Below the pieces are notes generated by a model that was given only the letters and a program-made list of their open reading frames with translations, was not told the DNA's origin and ran no database searches. The translations under genes were made by a program, and so were the position numbers. This document shows, piece by piece, positions 1 through 10,300 of a stretch of DNA of 64,000 bases (within the stretch, counting starts at the first letter, position 1; each line of letters starts with the position of its first letter). The DNA comes from Luteolibacter yonseiensis (GTDB lineage Bacteria; Verrucomicrobiota; Verrucomicrobiia; Verrucomicrobiales; Akkermansiaceae): NCBI RefSeq assembly GCF_016595465.1, contig NZ_JAENIK010000011.1:1240001-1304000 (forward strand). Reading direction: 5' to 3'.

Positions 1-1
1 C

Positions 2-1048
2 ATCGCCGGACCCGAATGCGCCGGAACCGCCCCGTCCTCCACCGCCGCGCTGGCCGAGCTGGCGACCGCTCCCGGCCCCCTGAAGCCCAAACCCAGGACC
101 GGTCCGGACGTGCTCACCCCCGAGAGCGCGGCCACGCTCGCGAAGGACGAGAGGATCGCCCTCTTGAAAAAAGCCACCCTGTTGTCCGATCCGGAAAAAC
201 AGGCGGATATCCTCTGCGGACTCATCCGCGTGATGACACAGGACGAACTGGAGGAGGCGACCAAGACCCTGCTGGACGCCCAGCGCGCGGGAAACAGCTG
301 GTCGCAGGACGTCTGGAACTCCCTCTGGACGCAATGGGGCCGGGTCAATCCCGAGGGCTGCCTGGCCATGTCCAAGACCGGCGCGCCGCGTCCGGGATCG
401 AACGATCTCAACGGGCTGAATACCCCGGACGACTACCGCTGCCTCATGGTGGGCTGGCTGGAAACCCAGCCGGAAGCGGCCATGACATGGGCACGCCAAC
501 CCCAGGACGACCTCCGCGAAGCCACGGCGGCGGCGTTCGCCATCACCGGCAGTGCCAAGGGCGACGCGAAGCAAATGGAAGCCGCCATCCTCTCCGTTTC
601 CAACAACGAGCTCACGACCCGCGCCTGCTTCCGCGAATACTTCGACCTCGCCACCTCCACCGGCGCGAACCCCACGGCGGCCGAGGTCTATGACCGGCTC
701 GACGCCAAGCTTCAACCCGCCGCATGGCCCGAGGTGATGCGCCGTCTCACAGCCAGCGATCCCACCGCAGCCGCCTCATGGTTTGAAAAACACGGAAACG
801 ACCGTGGGCACGATCCATCCGCGACCGCGGCATTGGTCGGACGCCTGGCGGAAAAGGATCCGGAAGGCACCGCGAAATGGGCCGTCAAGCTGCCCGTCTC
901 GCCGGAGAACCAACATCCCGGCGTCATCGCCTACACCAAATGGCAGGAGATCGATCCCGCAGCCGCGAAGGCCTGGGCGAAAACCCAGCCCGAAGGCATG
1001 ATGTGGATCCGCGAACCCTCGCAACGCCCCGCGGGTGCCGTGCAGTGA
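2..1048 (+). CDS. Degenerate helical-repeat protein, 5' partial
   Basis: The frame is open to the left edge, so the gene starts outside the window; a GTG at 110 is an internal codon or weak alternative start. The visible part (about 348 residues) holds five or so diverged repeats of 50-70 residues. Each ends in a pattern like W-x4-[DN/Q]P-x2-A-x2-WA, for example around KWQEIDPAAAKAWAKTQP near the C-terminus. I recall similar repeat proteins of unknown function in Verrucomicrobiota, usually exported. No catalytic motif is visible. The N-terminus and any signal peptide lie outside the window, so location and function cannot be assigned. Confidence 0.75.
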   Translation: MAGPECAGTAPSSTAALAELATAPGPLKPKPRTGPDVLTPESAATLAKDERIALLKKATLLSDPEKQADILCGLIRVMTQDELEEATKTLLDAQRAGNSWSQDVWNSLWTQWGRVNPEGCLAMSKTGAPRPGSNDLNGLNTPDDYRCLMVGWLETQPEAAMTWARQPQDDLREATAAAFAITGSAKGDAKQMEAAILSVSNNELTTRACFREYFDLATSTGANPTAAEVYDRLDAKLQPAAWPEVMRRLTASDPTAAASWFEKHGNDRGHDPSATAALVGRLAEKDPEGTAKWAVKLPVSPENQHPGVIAYTKWQEIDPAAAKAWAKTQPEGMMWIREPSQRPAGAVQ

Positions 1049-1210
1049 TCCGCTCCCGGTGGGCGGCATGGATCAACAGGATGCGCCCCGCGGCCGACTC
1101 CATGGAGGCGTGATACGTGATCGCCCCTCTTCCGCGATGCCGCGACGGTGAAACATCCATCGCGTCATGGCACGGGCGCGAAACTCTGACGCTCCCCATC
1201 GCCTTCCATA

Positions 1211-1264
1211 TTTTCTGCGCGTCTTCCTCCGCGCGCCCGGCCTCCTCCGCGTTTCGATTCATCC
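1211..1264 (-). repeat. Copy of GxxExxY-associated purine-rich repeat, in a geneless stretch
   Basis: Reverse-complement copy of the repeat that borders the element inside metH; it ends in CTCCGCGTTTCGATTCATCC, the same end as the copy just before 17063. It sits in the 1049-1407 gap between two convergent genes. The rest of that gap shows no credible ORF, RNA or terminator. Confidence 0.7.
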
Positions 1265-1407
1265 AAACCCTTTCTTCCTCCGCGATCCATGTGGTGATTC
1301 CCGTGATCGCGACACAATGAAACCCACACGTCCTCCGGTCACCGGGAGGGATAGACACCACCCGGCAACATCTTGGGAGGACGCGTGGGTTCACGCGTTG
1401 TTTCAAA

Positions 1408-4400
1408 TCAAGGAGCGGATTGCTCGATCACGTCCAGAACGGCGGAGGCGGCCCCGATCCCGTTGGAAGGGACGGTGATGTAGATCGGCGTCTTGCCGGG
1501 AGGCGTGGTGAATCCCGCGTAGTAGTCCTCCATGATACGTTCGAATGCCGGGGTTCCCAAAGCTCCGCCTTCCACGGCCACGCAGGCGATTTGAATGCCC
1601 AGGGCAGCCGCTTTTTTCGCATATCGGTGAGCGCGATATTCGTCGGATGTCGGCATGACCAGGTTTTCATCTTCGATGAAGATGTCGTTTCCACCGCTGG
1701 GCAGGGCATCCGTGATCATGAGAATCACCTTTTTCGCTTCGGTGCGGAAAGGTGTTCTGAACGGTGCGGTTGTTGGCAGAAGTGGCGATCCGGAAAGCTC
1801 CACACCCGCGGCGAGCAGGTTTTTCAAGCAGAGATCCGTGGATTCCGGCGCCAGCACTCCGTCCGCGTCCAGATCGCCGTTCAGCGCGGCGGAAAAGGCG
1901 GTGCCATTCGCGGAAGAGAACTCAAGCCTCGTATTGGAGATCTCGGTGTCGGGGGTCAGCAGCGCGAGGCGGTAGCTGCCACTCGAAGCCGCGGCGATAT
2001 CCGAGATGATGTCCTGCAGCTCGAACCGGATGTTGTCGATCGAGTCATCCATGGATCCTGTGTTGTCCAGGATGAAGGCGACGTCCATCGGCCCCACCAG
2101 AGGGATCGGCACCGGCGTGGCGGAAACGATGTTGGAGGCCGGTGTCTCCGCTTTGTTGCCGTGTTCATCCTTATGCACAACGGTGATGTAATACCAATAG
2201 GTCGTGCCGGTGGTAAGCCCGCGATCGATATGCTTGGAGGGCGACTGGGTCGTGATATCCGCCACATCGGTGAACGGTCCGCCGGACGATGTCGCCCGAT
2301 AGACGTTGTAATGGTCGAATGAGGTTCCATCGCCGAAATCGAAGTAATCATCCCAGGACAACACGACACGCGTGTAGCGGGCCTCCGCCTCCAGACCGGT
2401 TGGCGCGGTCAGGCCGGTGACGACCGTCACTTCCGCCGTATCGCTGCCGGAGCCGCTGGTCCCGGTCACGGTGTAGGTGCCTGCCGTGGTGCCGGTGGTC
2501 AGCAATCCGGTGGAACTGATGGTTCCTGCGGCGGGAGTCACGCTCCATGTGACCGGGCTCGATATGCTGGCGTCGAACTGGTCGTAGCAATCGGCAGTGT
2601 ATTGCAGCTTCGATCCGGGGCCCGCCAGCACGATGGCTCCTTGCGGGCTGATCTCCACTCTTGCGGCCTGCCGCACCTGGACCGTCACGTTCGCGGTGGC
2701 GTTGAGGCTTCCCACGGTCACCTTGACGGTGGCGGAACCCGCCGACGCTCCGGAGCTGTAGGTGATGGAACTACCGCTGCCCGAGATGGAGCCGACCCCT
2801 GTGCGTGTCCAGGTGAAAGTGGCGGTCATTGTCCGGTTGTACTGGTCTTTCGCGGTGGCGCTGAAAGTCTGTGTGCTGCTGACAGGGACCGTGACACTTG
2901 TCGGTGTGATCGTCAGCGACATCACCGGGACATATACAATGACGCTTGCCGTCGCCTCCTTCGTGCCCTTCTTCACCTTGATCGTCGCGGTTGTCGCCGT
3001 GGTTCCGGAGTTATAGGTAGCGGTGGCTGCGGTAGGGGTTCCGGTGAAGCTTCCTCCGCCGGACACAATCGACCAGGTCATGCCGCTGAGGGTGATGGGC
3101 TTTCCTTTCTGGTCGAGTCCGGCGGCGGTGAAGGCCATGCTGGTCGACGTCCGCATGGTGCCGGAATTCCCCTCGAGGGTCAGCGAGTCGATCGCCGCGA
3201 CGTAAACCTCCACGGTCGTGGTTGTCTCCACGGTGCCTTTCTTCGCCTTGATCGTCACGACGGACGCGGTGGTCCCGGAGTTATAGGTGGCGGTGGCTCC
3301 GGCAGGGGTTCCGGTGAAGCTTCCTCCGCCGGACACCACCGACCAGGTCATGCCGCTGCTGAGACTGAAGCTGCTTCCATGCTGATCGAGACCGACGGCG
3401 GTGAAGACCATGGGTGACGAGGTGCGCAGCACGGTGTCGGTCCCCGAGATGGAGAACGTGGTGAGAACCGGCAGGTAAACCTCCACGGTTGTCGTCGCTT
3501 CGACCCCTGCTTTCACCGCCTTGATCGTGACAGTGGCCCCGGCGCTGCCGGCGGTGTAGGTGGCGTTCGCCGTGGTGCCGGAGATGCTTCCCCCGCCGGA
3601 CACGACCGACCAGACCGTGCCGGTGAAGTCGAAGCTGTTACCGTACTGGTCCTCACCCTCGGCGCTGAGTCCCACGGATTGCCCGGTTTTTATCAAGGAC
3701 TGGTTCGCCTCGATGGTGAATCCGGTGAGCGCGGGCGTGTAAACCGTCACCTTGGTGCTGGCCGTCAGCGCGCCTTTGGTCGCCGTGACCGTATAGACGC
3801 CCGCCGTGGCAGCGCTGAAAATTCCGGTCGAACTGCCGATGGTCCCACCGGCGGACACGGTCCAGACAGTTGCAGGGGAAGTCACCGGCACCCCGGACGC
3901 ATTTGTGGCTATGGCGGTGAAGGTATGGGTGACTCCTGCCTTGAGCGGTGCCAAACGGGGAGAGATGAGCAGGCTGCCCCACACATCGAAGCTGAACACC
4001 GCCTTGAGCTGGCCCAGGTTGGCGGGCGCATAGTTCTCGCTCAACGGCGTGGTCGCCAGCCATGGATAGTCGGAACTCCACCCGGACGGGTAACCCCGGT
4101 TGATGAGGTTCTGCTTGGTTTTATATCCGGCGGCCATGAGGCGGTCGTAGAAGGGCTTCGCCACTGCCTTGACCTGCCCCAGGTTGACCGGTGCCAGGTT
4201 CGCCATCAGGGTTGTTTCCGAGATGCTCGATGTGAACCCCTGGACCAGGGTGTTCACCTCGGTCCCCGCACCGCCCGGAACATACAGATCAAGATACTTC
4301 TTGGCCTTGTGTGCCACGTTCTTGAGTTGTCCGAGGTTCGCGGGCGCGTAGTTTTCATTGATGGAATGAGACGCGGCCGGATCGATGAAAGCGGTCTCAT

Positions 4401-4566
4401 CCGCGGTCCTGGTCCACCAGGCGGGATCGGCCGCGTGGGAGCAGGAAATGACAGCGAAGAAGACCGCAAGGAAACGGCTGACGGATAGAAGGCCCTTGGA
4501 AGAGCCCATGGGTTGAAGCGGCCCGTGCGAGGGCCGGAAGAAAGATGCAAGTATTTTACCAATCAT
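1408..4566 (-). CDS. Secreted Ig-like / fibronectin III / VWA domain protein
   Basis: Large exported protein (up to 1052 aa). A signal peptide lies at about residues 20-46, ending near SCSHA-AD. Three NLGQLK/NLGQVK motifs follow at roughly 72-190 (NYAPANLGQLK, NLAPVNLGQVK, NYAPANLGQLK), a signature I associate with verrucomicrobial secreted proteins. Ig-like (Big_2-type) modules fill about 200-720, a fibronectin III domain about 725-820, and a von Willebrand A domain the last 230 residues, with a MIDAS-like LDNTGSMDDS. Likely surface-bound or secreted and adhesive; the ligand is unknown. An internal Met at 4509 places the signal peptide at the N-terminus and is an equally good start. Neither start has a clear Shine-Dalgarno site. 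The gene lies 87 bp downstream of another secreted repeat protein on the same strand. Confidence 0.85.
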   Translation of the reverse strand: MIGKILASFFRPSHGPLQPMGSSKGLLSVSRFLAVFFAVISCSHAADPAWWTRTADETAFIDPAASHSINENYAPANLGQLKNVAHKAKKYLDLYVPGGAGTEVNTLVQGFTSSISETTLMANLAPVNLGQVKAVAKPFYDRLMAAGYKTKQNLINRGYPSGWSSDYPWLATTPLSENYAPANLGQLKAVFSFDVWGSLLISPRLAPLKAGVTHTFTAIATNASGVPVTSPATVWTVSAGGTIGSSTGIFSAATAGVYTVTATKGALTASTKVTVYTPALTGFTIEANQSLIKTGQSVGLSAEGEDQYGNSFDFTGTVWSVVSGGGSISGTTANATYTAGSAGATVTIKAVKAGVEATTTVEVYLPVLTTFSISGTDTVLRTSSPMVFTAVGLDQHGSSFSLSSGMTWSVVSGGGSFTGTPAGATATYNSGTTASVVTIKAKKGTVETTTTVEVYVAAIDSLTLEGNSGTMRTSTSMAFTAAGLDQKGKPITLSGMTWSIVSGGGSFTGTPTAATATYNSGTTATTATIKVKKGTKEATASVIVYVPVMSLTITPTSVTVPVSSTQTFSATAKDQYNRTMTATFTWTRTGVGSISGSGSSITYSSGASAGSATVKVTVGSLNATANVTVQVRQAARVEISPQGAIVLAGPGSKLQYTADCYDQFDASISSPVTWSVTPAAGTISSTGLLTTGTTAGTYTVTGTSGSGSDTAEVTVVTGLTAPTGLEAEARYTRVVLSWDDYFDFGDGTSFDHYNVYRATSSGGPFTDVADITTQSPSKHIDRGLTTGTTYWYYITVVHKDEHGNKAETPASNIVSATPVPIPLVGPMDVAFILDNTGSMDDSIDNIRFELQDIISDIAAASSGSYRLALLTPDTEISNTRLEFSSANGTAFSAALNGDLDADGVLAPESTDLCLKNLLAAGVELSGSPLLPTTAPFRTPFRTEAKKVILMITDALPSGGNDIFIEDENLVMPTSDEYRAHRYAKKAAALGIQIACVAVEGGALGTPAFERIMEDYYAGFTTPPGKTPIYITVPSNGIGAASAVLDVIEQSAP
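3006..3353 (-). repeat. Near-identical 270-bp-spaced Ig module repeats
   Basis: Two adjacent Ig-like modules are almost identical in DNA over about 80 bp (3006-3090 and 3276-3350), at a spacing of exactly 270 bp or 90 codons. Other modules in the same gene are much more diverged, so this pair reflects recent duplication or gene conversion. Confidence 0.75.
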
Positions 4567-4652
4567 GGAATGGAAAGGCTTGGAGGTGGATTGCCGGAAC
4601 CCGGCAGGACGGACCCGCGCCCGCCTGTCGAAGATCCCCTACGGGGTGGTTA

Positions 4653-6497
4653 TCAGTTGCCGAACTCACCCATGAGGATGTCGCCCTGTGGCACGCTGAG
4701 CGTGACTTTTCCGGCCAGCACGGCGTGTCCTTCCACCACCAGGGCTTCGCCACCGTTGTCATCGGGCGAGGTGGTCGGGTCCTCCACGGCGGGAACCAGC
4801 GGATCCCGTGTTTTCCAAGGAGTGTTGGTGAGGGTGGTCTGTCCAAAGAGATGGGATTTCTCCGTCGTGGCATTTCCCAAAACCGTGGTGTTCGCGCCTT
4901 CGCCGATGGCATTGGCACCGATGACGATGGAATTGTCATCGTCGTCATTTCCTCCCCGCGTGTTGAATCCGATGTAGACGCTGTTAAAGGGGTCGGCGAG
5001 AGGGGCCGACCCATCGGCCTGCGACGCGCCGGCGTTGATGCCCAGGAAGACGTTCTGCCTGCCGGTCGTGTTGTTCGTGCCGGCGGAGCTTCCCACAGCG
5101 GTATTCTGAGAGCCGGTGGTGTTGGAGTAGGCCGCGCGGTAGCCCACCACGGTGTTGTAATTGCCGGAGATGTTCGAGTAAAGGCTGCCCCACCCGGTGG
5201 AGACGTTGTATGAACCGTTGACGTTGGAATAGAGGGCGATGGCGCCGGATGCCGTGTTGTCAGCACCGTTGGTGTTGGCATACATCGCATTGGCACCGGT
5301 CGCGGTGTTGCTGCTGCCGACGGTGTTGGAGAAAAGGGCGTAAGATCCCGTCGCCGAGTTGTTGCTTCCAGTGGTGTTGGCGGCGAGTGCGAAACCACCC
5401 GTCGCCGAGTTCCCGCTGCCTGATGTGTTGAGATAGAGGGCCCTGTAACCCATCGCGGAGTTGTAGTATGCCAGGTTGGAATAGAGCGCGTCTTTTCCGA
5501 ACGCGGAGTTGCCGTGAGCGGTGGTGTTCAAATAAAGCGCGTGATCGCCGAAGGCCGAGTTGCTGCCGCCGGTGGTGTTCGACTGTAGCGCGCTGACACC
5601 GGTCGAGGTGTTGTAGTAGCCCGAGCTGTTCGCATACAGGGCATATGAGCCCAAGGCGGTGTTGTTCGCTCCCGATGTGTTCGCGGTGAGCGCGTTCACC
5701 CCCACACCGCTGTTGTTATATCCTCCCTGGTTCAATCTCAGGGCGCTGGCACCCAGTCCTGTGTTACTGAATCCGGTGGTATTGCTCAGCAGGGCGTCCA
5801 CTCCCAGGGCGGTGTTCGTGCCATTGCCAGTCCCCGCCCCCTTGCCGATCCTCACGCCATTGATGAACGAATCCTTGAGCACGCCGATGCCCCCGGCGAC
5901 GATGAGCGCTCCCGTGCCGGATGAGGTGGAGGCGGTGGTGGCGGTCACATTGAGCTGGCCGGACGGGATCAGGAGACCGCCGGTGAATGACGGCGCGACA
6001 GAGAAGGACAGGGCGCCCAAGCCGCTGATGCTCATGGCCGTGGTGGATCCGGACCTGATGCTGCCACCCGTGGCCGGCAGGGTGATGATGCCTGAGTCGG
6101 GCTCGAAGGAGAAGCCGCTCGTATTGCCGTCCGCCTTGTAAAGGGTGAGAACGTTGTTGTCATTGAGCCACATCTTGTTCCTCGGAGTGGCGGCGAGATT
6201 GTCCTTCCATACGAAATCGTTGCTAGCTTCGGAGGTGCCGAACACCGCCGTGTGTGAGGATCCGCCGTAATAGTCGATCTGGAGCGCGGAATAGGTCGTC
6301 GCTCCGATATCGATGCCTCCGGCGAGGCTCACGTTGCCCGGCAGGATGACGTTTCCATCGGGGGATCCGGTCACGACGAAGACATCGCTGGAGTTGAGGG
6401 TTGCCGCCGCCCGGACCATCGCGGGACCGGAGATGAGAAGGCTGATCGTCAGGCTGATGGCAGCGGACAGGAACGGATTATGGCTTGTGGTTTTCAT
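4653..6497 (-). CDS. Exported YadA-head-like repeat protein
   Basis: About 614 aa, taken from the Met at 6497 because a standard signal peptide follows at once (MKTTSHN then a hydrophobic stretch ending VRA-AA). An upstream in-frame Met at 6533 only adds a polar tail. From about residue 200 to 490 there are some twelve tandem repeats of about 24 residues with consensus N-[ST]-A-x-G-x2-AL-x2-NT-[ST]-G-x2-N. This resembles the left-handed parallel beta-roll head repeats of YadA-type trimeric adhesins. A coiled-coil stalk and membrane anchor are not visible; the C-terminus is short and ends LMGEFGN. It is probably a secreted or surface adhesin whose mode of attachment is unclear. It may be co-transcribed with the Ig/VWA gene downstream. 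Confidence 0.8.
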   Translation of the reverse strand: MKTTSHNPFLSAAISLTISLLISGPAMVRAAATLNSSDVFVVTGSPDGNVILPGNVSLAGGIDIGATTYSALQIDYYGGSSHTAVFGTSEASNDFVWKDNLAATPRNKMWLNDNNVLTLYKADGNTSGFSFEPDSGIITLPATGGSIRSGSTTAMSISGLGALSFSVAPSFTGGLLIPSGQLNVTATTASTSSGTGALIVAGGIGVLKDSFINGVRIGKGAGTGNGTNTALGVDALLSNTTGFSNTGLGASALRLNQGGYNNSGVGVNALTANTSGANNTALGSYALYANSSGYYNTSTGVSALQSNTTGGSNSAFGDHALYLNTTAHGNSAFGKDALYSNLAYYNSAMGYRALYLNTSGSGNSATGGFALAANTTGSNNSATGSYALFSNTVGSSNTATGANAMYANTNGADNTASGAIALYSNVNGSYNVSTGWGSLYSNISGNYNTVVGYRAAYSNTTGSQNTAVGSSAGTNNTTGRQNVFLGINAGASQADGSAPLADPFNSVYIGFNTRGGNDDDDNSIVIGANAIGEGANTTVLGNATTEKSHLFGQTTLTNTPWKTRDPLVPAVEDPTTSPDDNGGEALVVEGHAVLAGKVTLSVPQGDILMGEFGN

Positions 6498-6883
6498 GGT
6501 TGTTATAGGAGATGGGTCGTTGTGAAAAGGCACGGTGGTGCCAGGGCAAAGGGGTTGACTATCTAACAGAGTCGATCAGCGGCGGGATCTGTGTGGGTTG
6601 ATGGGTTGGGTGTGAATCTTCCGTTTCTTTCCGTCCGCCATGACGTTATTTTCCTGGCAGTGTGAAGGGTCGCATCAGTCGGAATGAGATTGGTTCGCGA
6701 TTCACCATTCGCACGCAATCAGAAATGCCGGAGTGACGTCAAATTCAAATTTGAAGGCTGCGGTCGAAGCCATGGTTTGTCTTGTTAGATGAAATGAGAT
6801 TTTGTTCCGATTTGAACACAAGTCATCTACGCATCCGGCGAAGCATGTATAGTCGGACACCAGCAACTGCAAGGAATGTCATT

Positions 6884-6912
6884 TCCATATGTCCGTTTTT
6901 GGGACATATGGA
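6884..6912. promoter_or_regulatory. 11-bp perfect hairpin/operator in an 850-bp geneless region
   Basis: TCCATATGTCC (6884-6894) and GGACATATGGA (6902-6912) are perfect inverted repeats around GTTTTTG. They lie in the 6498-7346 gap between a leftward secreted-protein gene and the rightward kinase gene. A second short hairpin (CGTGGCGG / CCGCCACG, 7200-7224) lies nearer the kinase. I see no other gene or RNA in this gap. The hairpin could be an operator or a transcript structure. Confidence 0.4.
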
Positions 6913-7346
6913 TCACCCGGGTCCGTTCAAAACCGGATCGGGAAGATGATGGAAACTTTTTTTATTTCCACGCCTGTCGGCGAGTGGAAAGCGGGCTTCC
7001 GACCGCCGGGCTCGCCTCGATTCCGGAAATCCATATCTGTTTGTCTCGCCGGAAACCGTTTCTGAAGATCGTCCGACAATGAGCGTCGGAATCGCCACCC
7101 CCCGAGGTTCATGCGAAAATAGGTATTCCAACGCGCCGATCCCCGTTTCCTTCAACGCCGGTTTTGAAATGGCGCGACGATCAGGGATTGATGGAAAGGC
7201 GTGGCGGTGGAAATCGCCGCCACGAGGCTGCTGATGGTGCTGGCGGTCCACATGGCGTGGCATGGTTGGGCGGGGCTGCGCGCCTGAAGGAAAAAATAGT
7301 TTCAGATTTCCGGTAACGAATTCCGCGCATTGCTTCTGGTGGGGGT

Positions 7347-10300
7347 ATGGACACAATCCCGGGCGAAGACGCCATGCTGAACCCTCCCCATCCGACTCTC
7401 GCCGGGCTTGATCCCGCGGCTCTGCTGCAGCAGGGCGTGGCGGCGGACACCCTGGCGGGGGACCTGGCGGGGGACCTGGCGGGGGACCTGGCGGGGGATT
7501 CACCGCCGTTCCATCTGCCACCCATCGGGGAGCTGGAGGGGCTTTTCCCGCAGTTCGAGATTCTGGAATTCGTCGGGCAGGGGGGCATGGGGGCGGTTTA
7601 CAAGGTGCGGCAGAAGGAGCTGGACCGGGTGGTGGCCTTGAAGATCCTGCCGCCCGCCATCGGTGGCACGCCGGGGTTTTCCGAACGGTTCGCCCGGGAG
7701 GCGAAGGCGCTGGCGCGGTTGAACCACCCGGGCATCGTGACAATCCATGAGTTCGGGAAAACGGCGTCGCCGGAGCAGCCGCTGTATTTCATCCTGATGG
7801 AGTTCGTGGACGGGTTGAATCTGGCGCAGCTGATGAAGGCGGGCCGCATCTCGCCGCGCGAGGCGCTGGCCATCGTCCCGCAGATCTGCGACGCGTTGCA
7901 GTCCGCGCATGACCAGGGGATCGTCCACCGCGACATCAAGCCGGAGAACATCCTGCTGGACCGGCTGGGCAGGGTGAAGGTGGCGGACTTCGGGATCGCG
8001 AAGGTGGTGGGCGATGCGGCCTCCGCCGATGACGGGTCGCGTGGCGGCGGGGCGGGGGAACAGCGGTTCCAGGCGGATGCGACCCTGGGGGAGAAGGTCA
8101 TCGGCACGCCGCAGTACATGGCTCCGGAGCAAATGGGCAGTCCGGCGGAGGTGGACCACCGGGCGGACATCTATGCGCTTGGGGTGGTTTTCTATCAGAT
8201 GCTCACCGGCGAGCTTCCGGGCAAGGACCTGCAGGCACCGTCGAGGAAGGTCCGCATCGATGTGCGTCTGGACGAGATGGTGCTGCGCGCCTTGGACAGC
8301 GATCCGCAGCGGCGTTACCAGACGGCGCATGAATTCCGCACGGTGCTGGAAGAACTGCCATCTGGCCCATCACCTGTGCCGCCGCCACCACCGCTGCCGA
8401 AGCGCGGGATGGTCCGCCGCTGGTGGTGGATGTTTCTGGTGATGCTGGTGCTCGGTCCGGTGATCGGGCTGGGGGTGGGAGCGGGAGTGGCCTATCTCGT
8501 ACCGAAGAAGTGGGAGGCGGAGTCGCTCATCGAACTGCAACCCCGGGATGGTCAGGAGGTCAGCGGCCGTTTGTTCCGGGCCGAGGTTGACAAGATCAAG
8601 TCCGCGGCGGCACTCGCCACGGTGGCGGACGAGCTTGGGCTGGCGGAAAAGTGGGGTCTTCCGCGGGAATCGGTGGTCGATATTCTCAAAGGCATCGTGA
8701 ACACGGATAATCTCCGTGGCACGGACCTGATCAGCGTGAGGGTGCGGCATACCAGGATGCGGGATACCTTCGATATCGCGGAAGCGTTGGCGGTGAATTA
8801 CCGGCGGAATGCCGCATACCACGTGATCGTGCATGAGGATCCGCAGGTGATGCGGGAAACCCCTATTTCGCCGAACGTGCCGGTGTTGCTCATGATCGGC
8901 GGCGCGGCCGGCCTGCTATTTTCCCCGCTGATGGCGCTGGCGGTGATGGGTGTGCTGCAGCGCATGTTTCCGGAAAAACCAAAGGACGCGGCGGCCGGAG
9001 GGCGGTTCCCGGCATTGCTCGTTATCGCCCTGTTGTTGGTGGTGACCGCGATCGGCCTGGCTGTCGGCGGATCGGTGTTGGCGTATGTGACGATGGGCGA
9101 GGCGGTGACCTCTCCACCGGCGGCGGTCGAAACCAGCGGGACGGCCATTTCGCAGAACTCGGAGAAATCGGAAAACACCACCGACGGAATTGCGAACCAG
9201 TATCTCGATCTCGTGCTGGAGCTGTCGGCCGCGGAGGCCGCCGGGTTGGGAGAAGCTCACCCGAATCGGATCGCGAAACGCAACAAGCTGGCCCGCTTCA
9301 ACGCGGCTTACCCCGATATGCCGGACATGCCGGACGCCCGGTGCCGCGAGCTGGCGGCGGGAAGGCTGCGGGATCTGGAGGAGCGGATGATGCAGCTGAA
9401 GGATGGAGGGTTGGGCGAGAAGCATCCGAACTACATCCGGCTGAAAGTCCCGGCGGACGCCTTGAAAGAAGTCATCGCCGGGAAGGACGGGGTGCCGGAG
9501 GAGGCTCCACCCTCGTTGCAAGAGCGAATGGTGGATCTGGAGATCGCCGCCATCAAACTGAGGAAGATGTATTTGCCAGACCATCCGGACGTGAAAAAGG
9601 CCGCGCTGGCGGTGGATGATTTCATCCGGGCGAATCCGACCGCGCGTGGGGGCGACTACGTGGAGGTGCTCAAGCGGCGGCGGGAATCGGTTCAAAACCG
9701 CATCAAGGAAGCTTCGAGCAAGTATCTCGACAACCATCCGGAAATGGCGGTGCTGAAACACGAGTTGGAAGCCGTCGATCAACTGCTTGGAATCGCCCGT
9801 CACGTGATGCTCCGCCCGCCCCGGCCTTCCGCGGCGGGGGAGGTGAAATATCGTTTCGATTGCGGTGGAGACACGATGCAGATGATGATCCAGCGGATCC
9901 GGCGGGAACTGGCTCTGCGGATCTGCCATGAGGTCGGCGGGAGGAAGGGCGACGGGCAGGGGGGAATCCGCTATTCCGACCTGCAGGCGGAGCTGGAGAT
10001 GAAGGAGATCGCCGGGAGGATGACGCTTCGTGAAAGGGAACGGCTGGTCGATTTGAGGAGGCATCAGATGCCGGAAACCACCGTGACCGACGAGACCCGG
10101 TATTATGGTGAGATCACGGCGGTGTCCGAGCGGGATCTGTTGGAGCAACTGACGGAGGGCACGCCCTACCAGTGTCGTCCGGCTGCGGATGGCAGGAGGT
10201 GGGTGGTTTCCCCACGGGAGGGTTCCCGCCTGGATTACCCCGTCACGCTGGATACTCTGGGACTCACGGTGGAACTGGCTGCGGGAAGGATCGCCGCACA

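Noticed and set aside
6913..7743. 276-aa leftward frame before the kinase
   Set aside because: It overlaps the kinase start and is Pro/Arg-rich without motifs.
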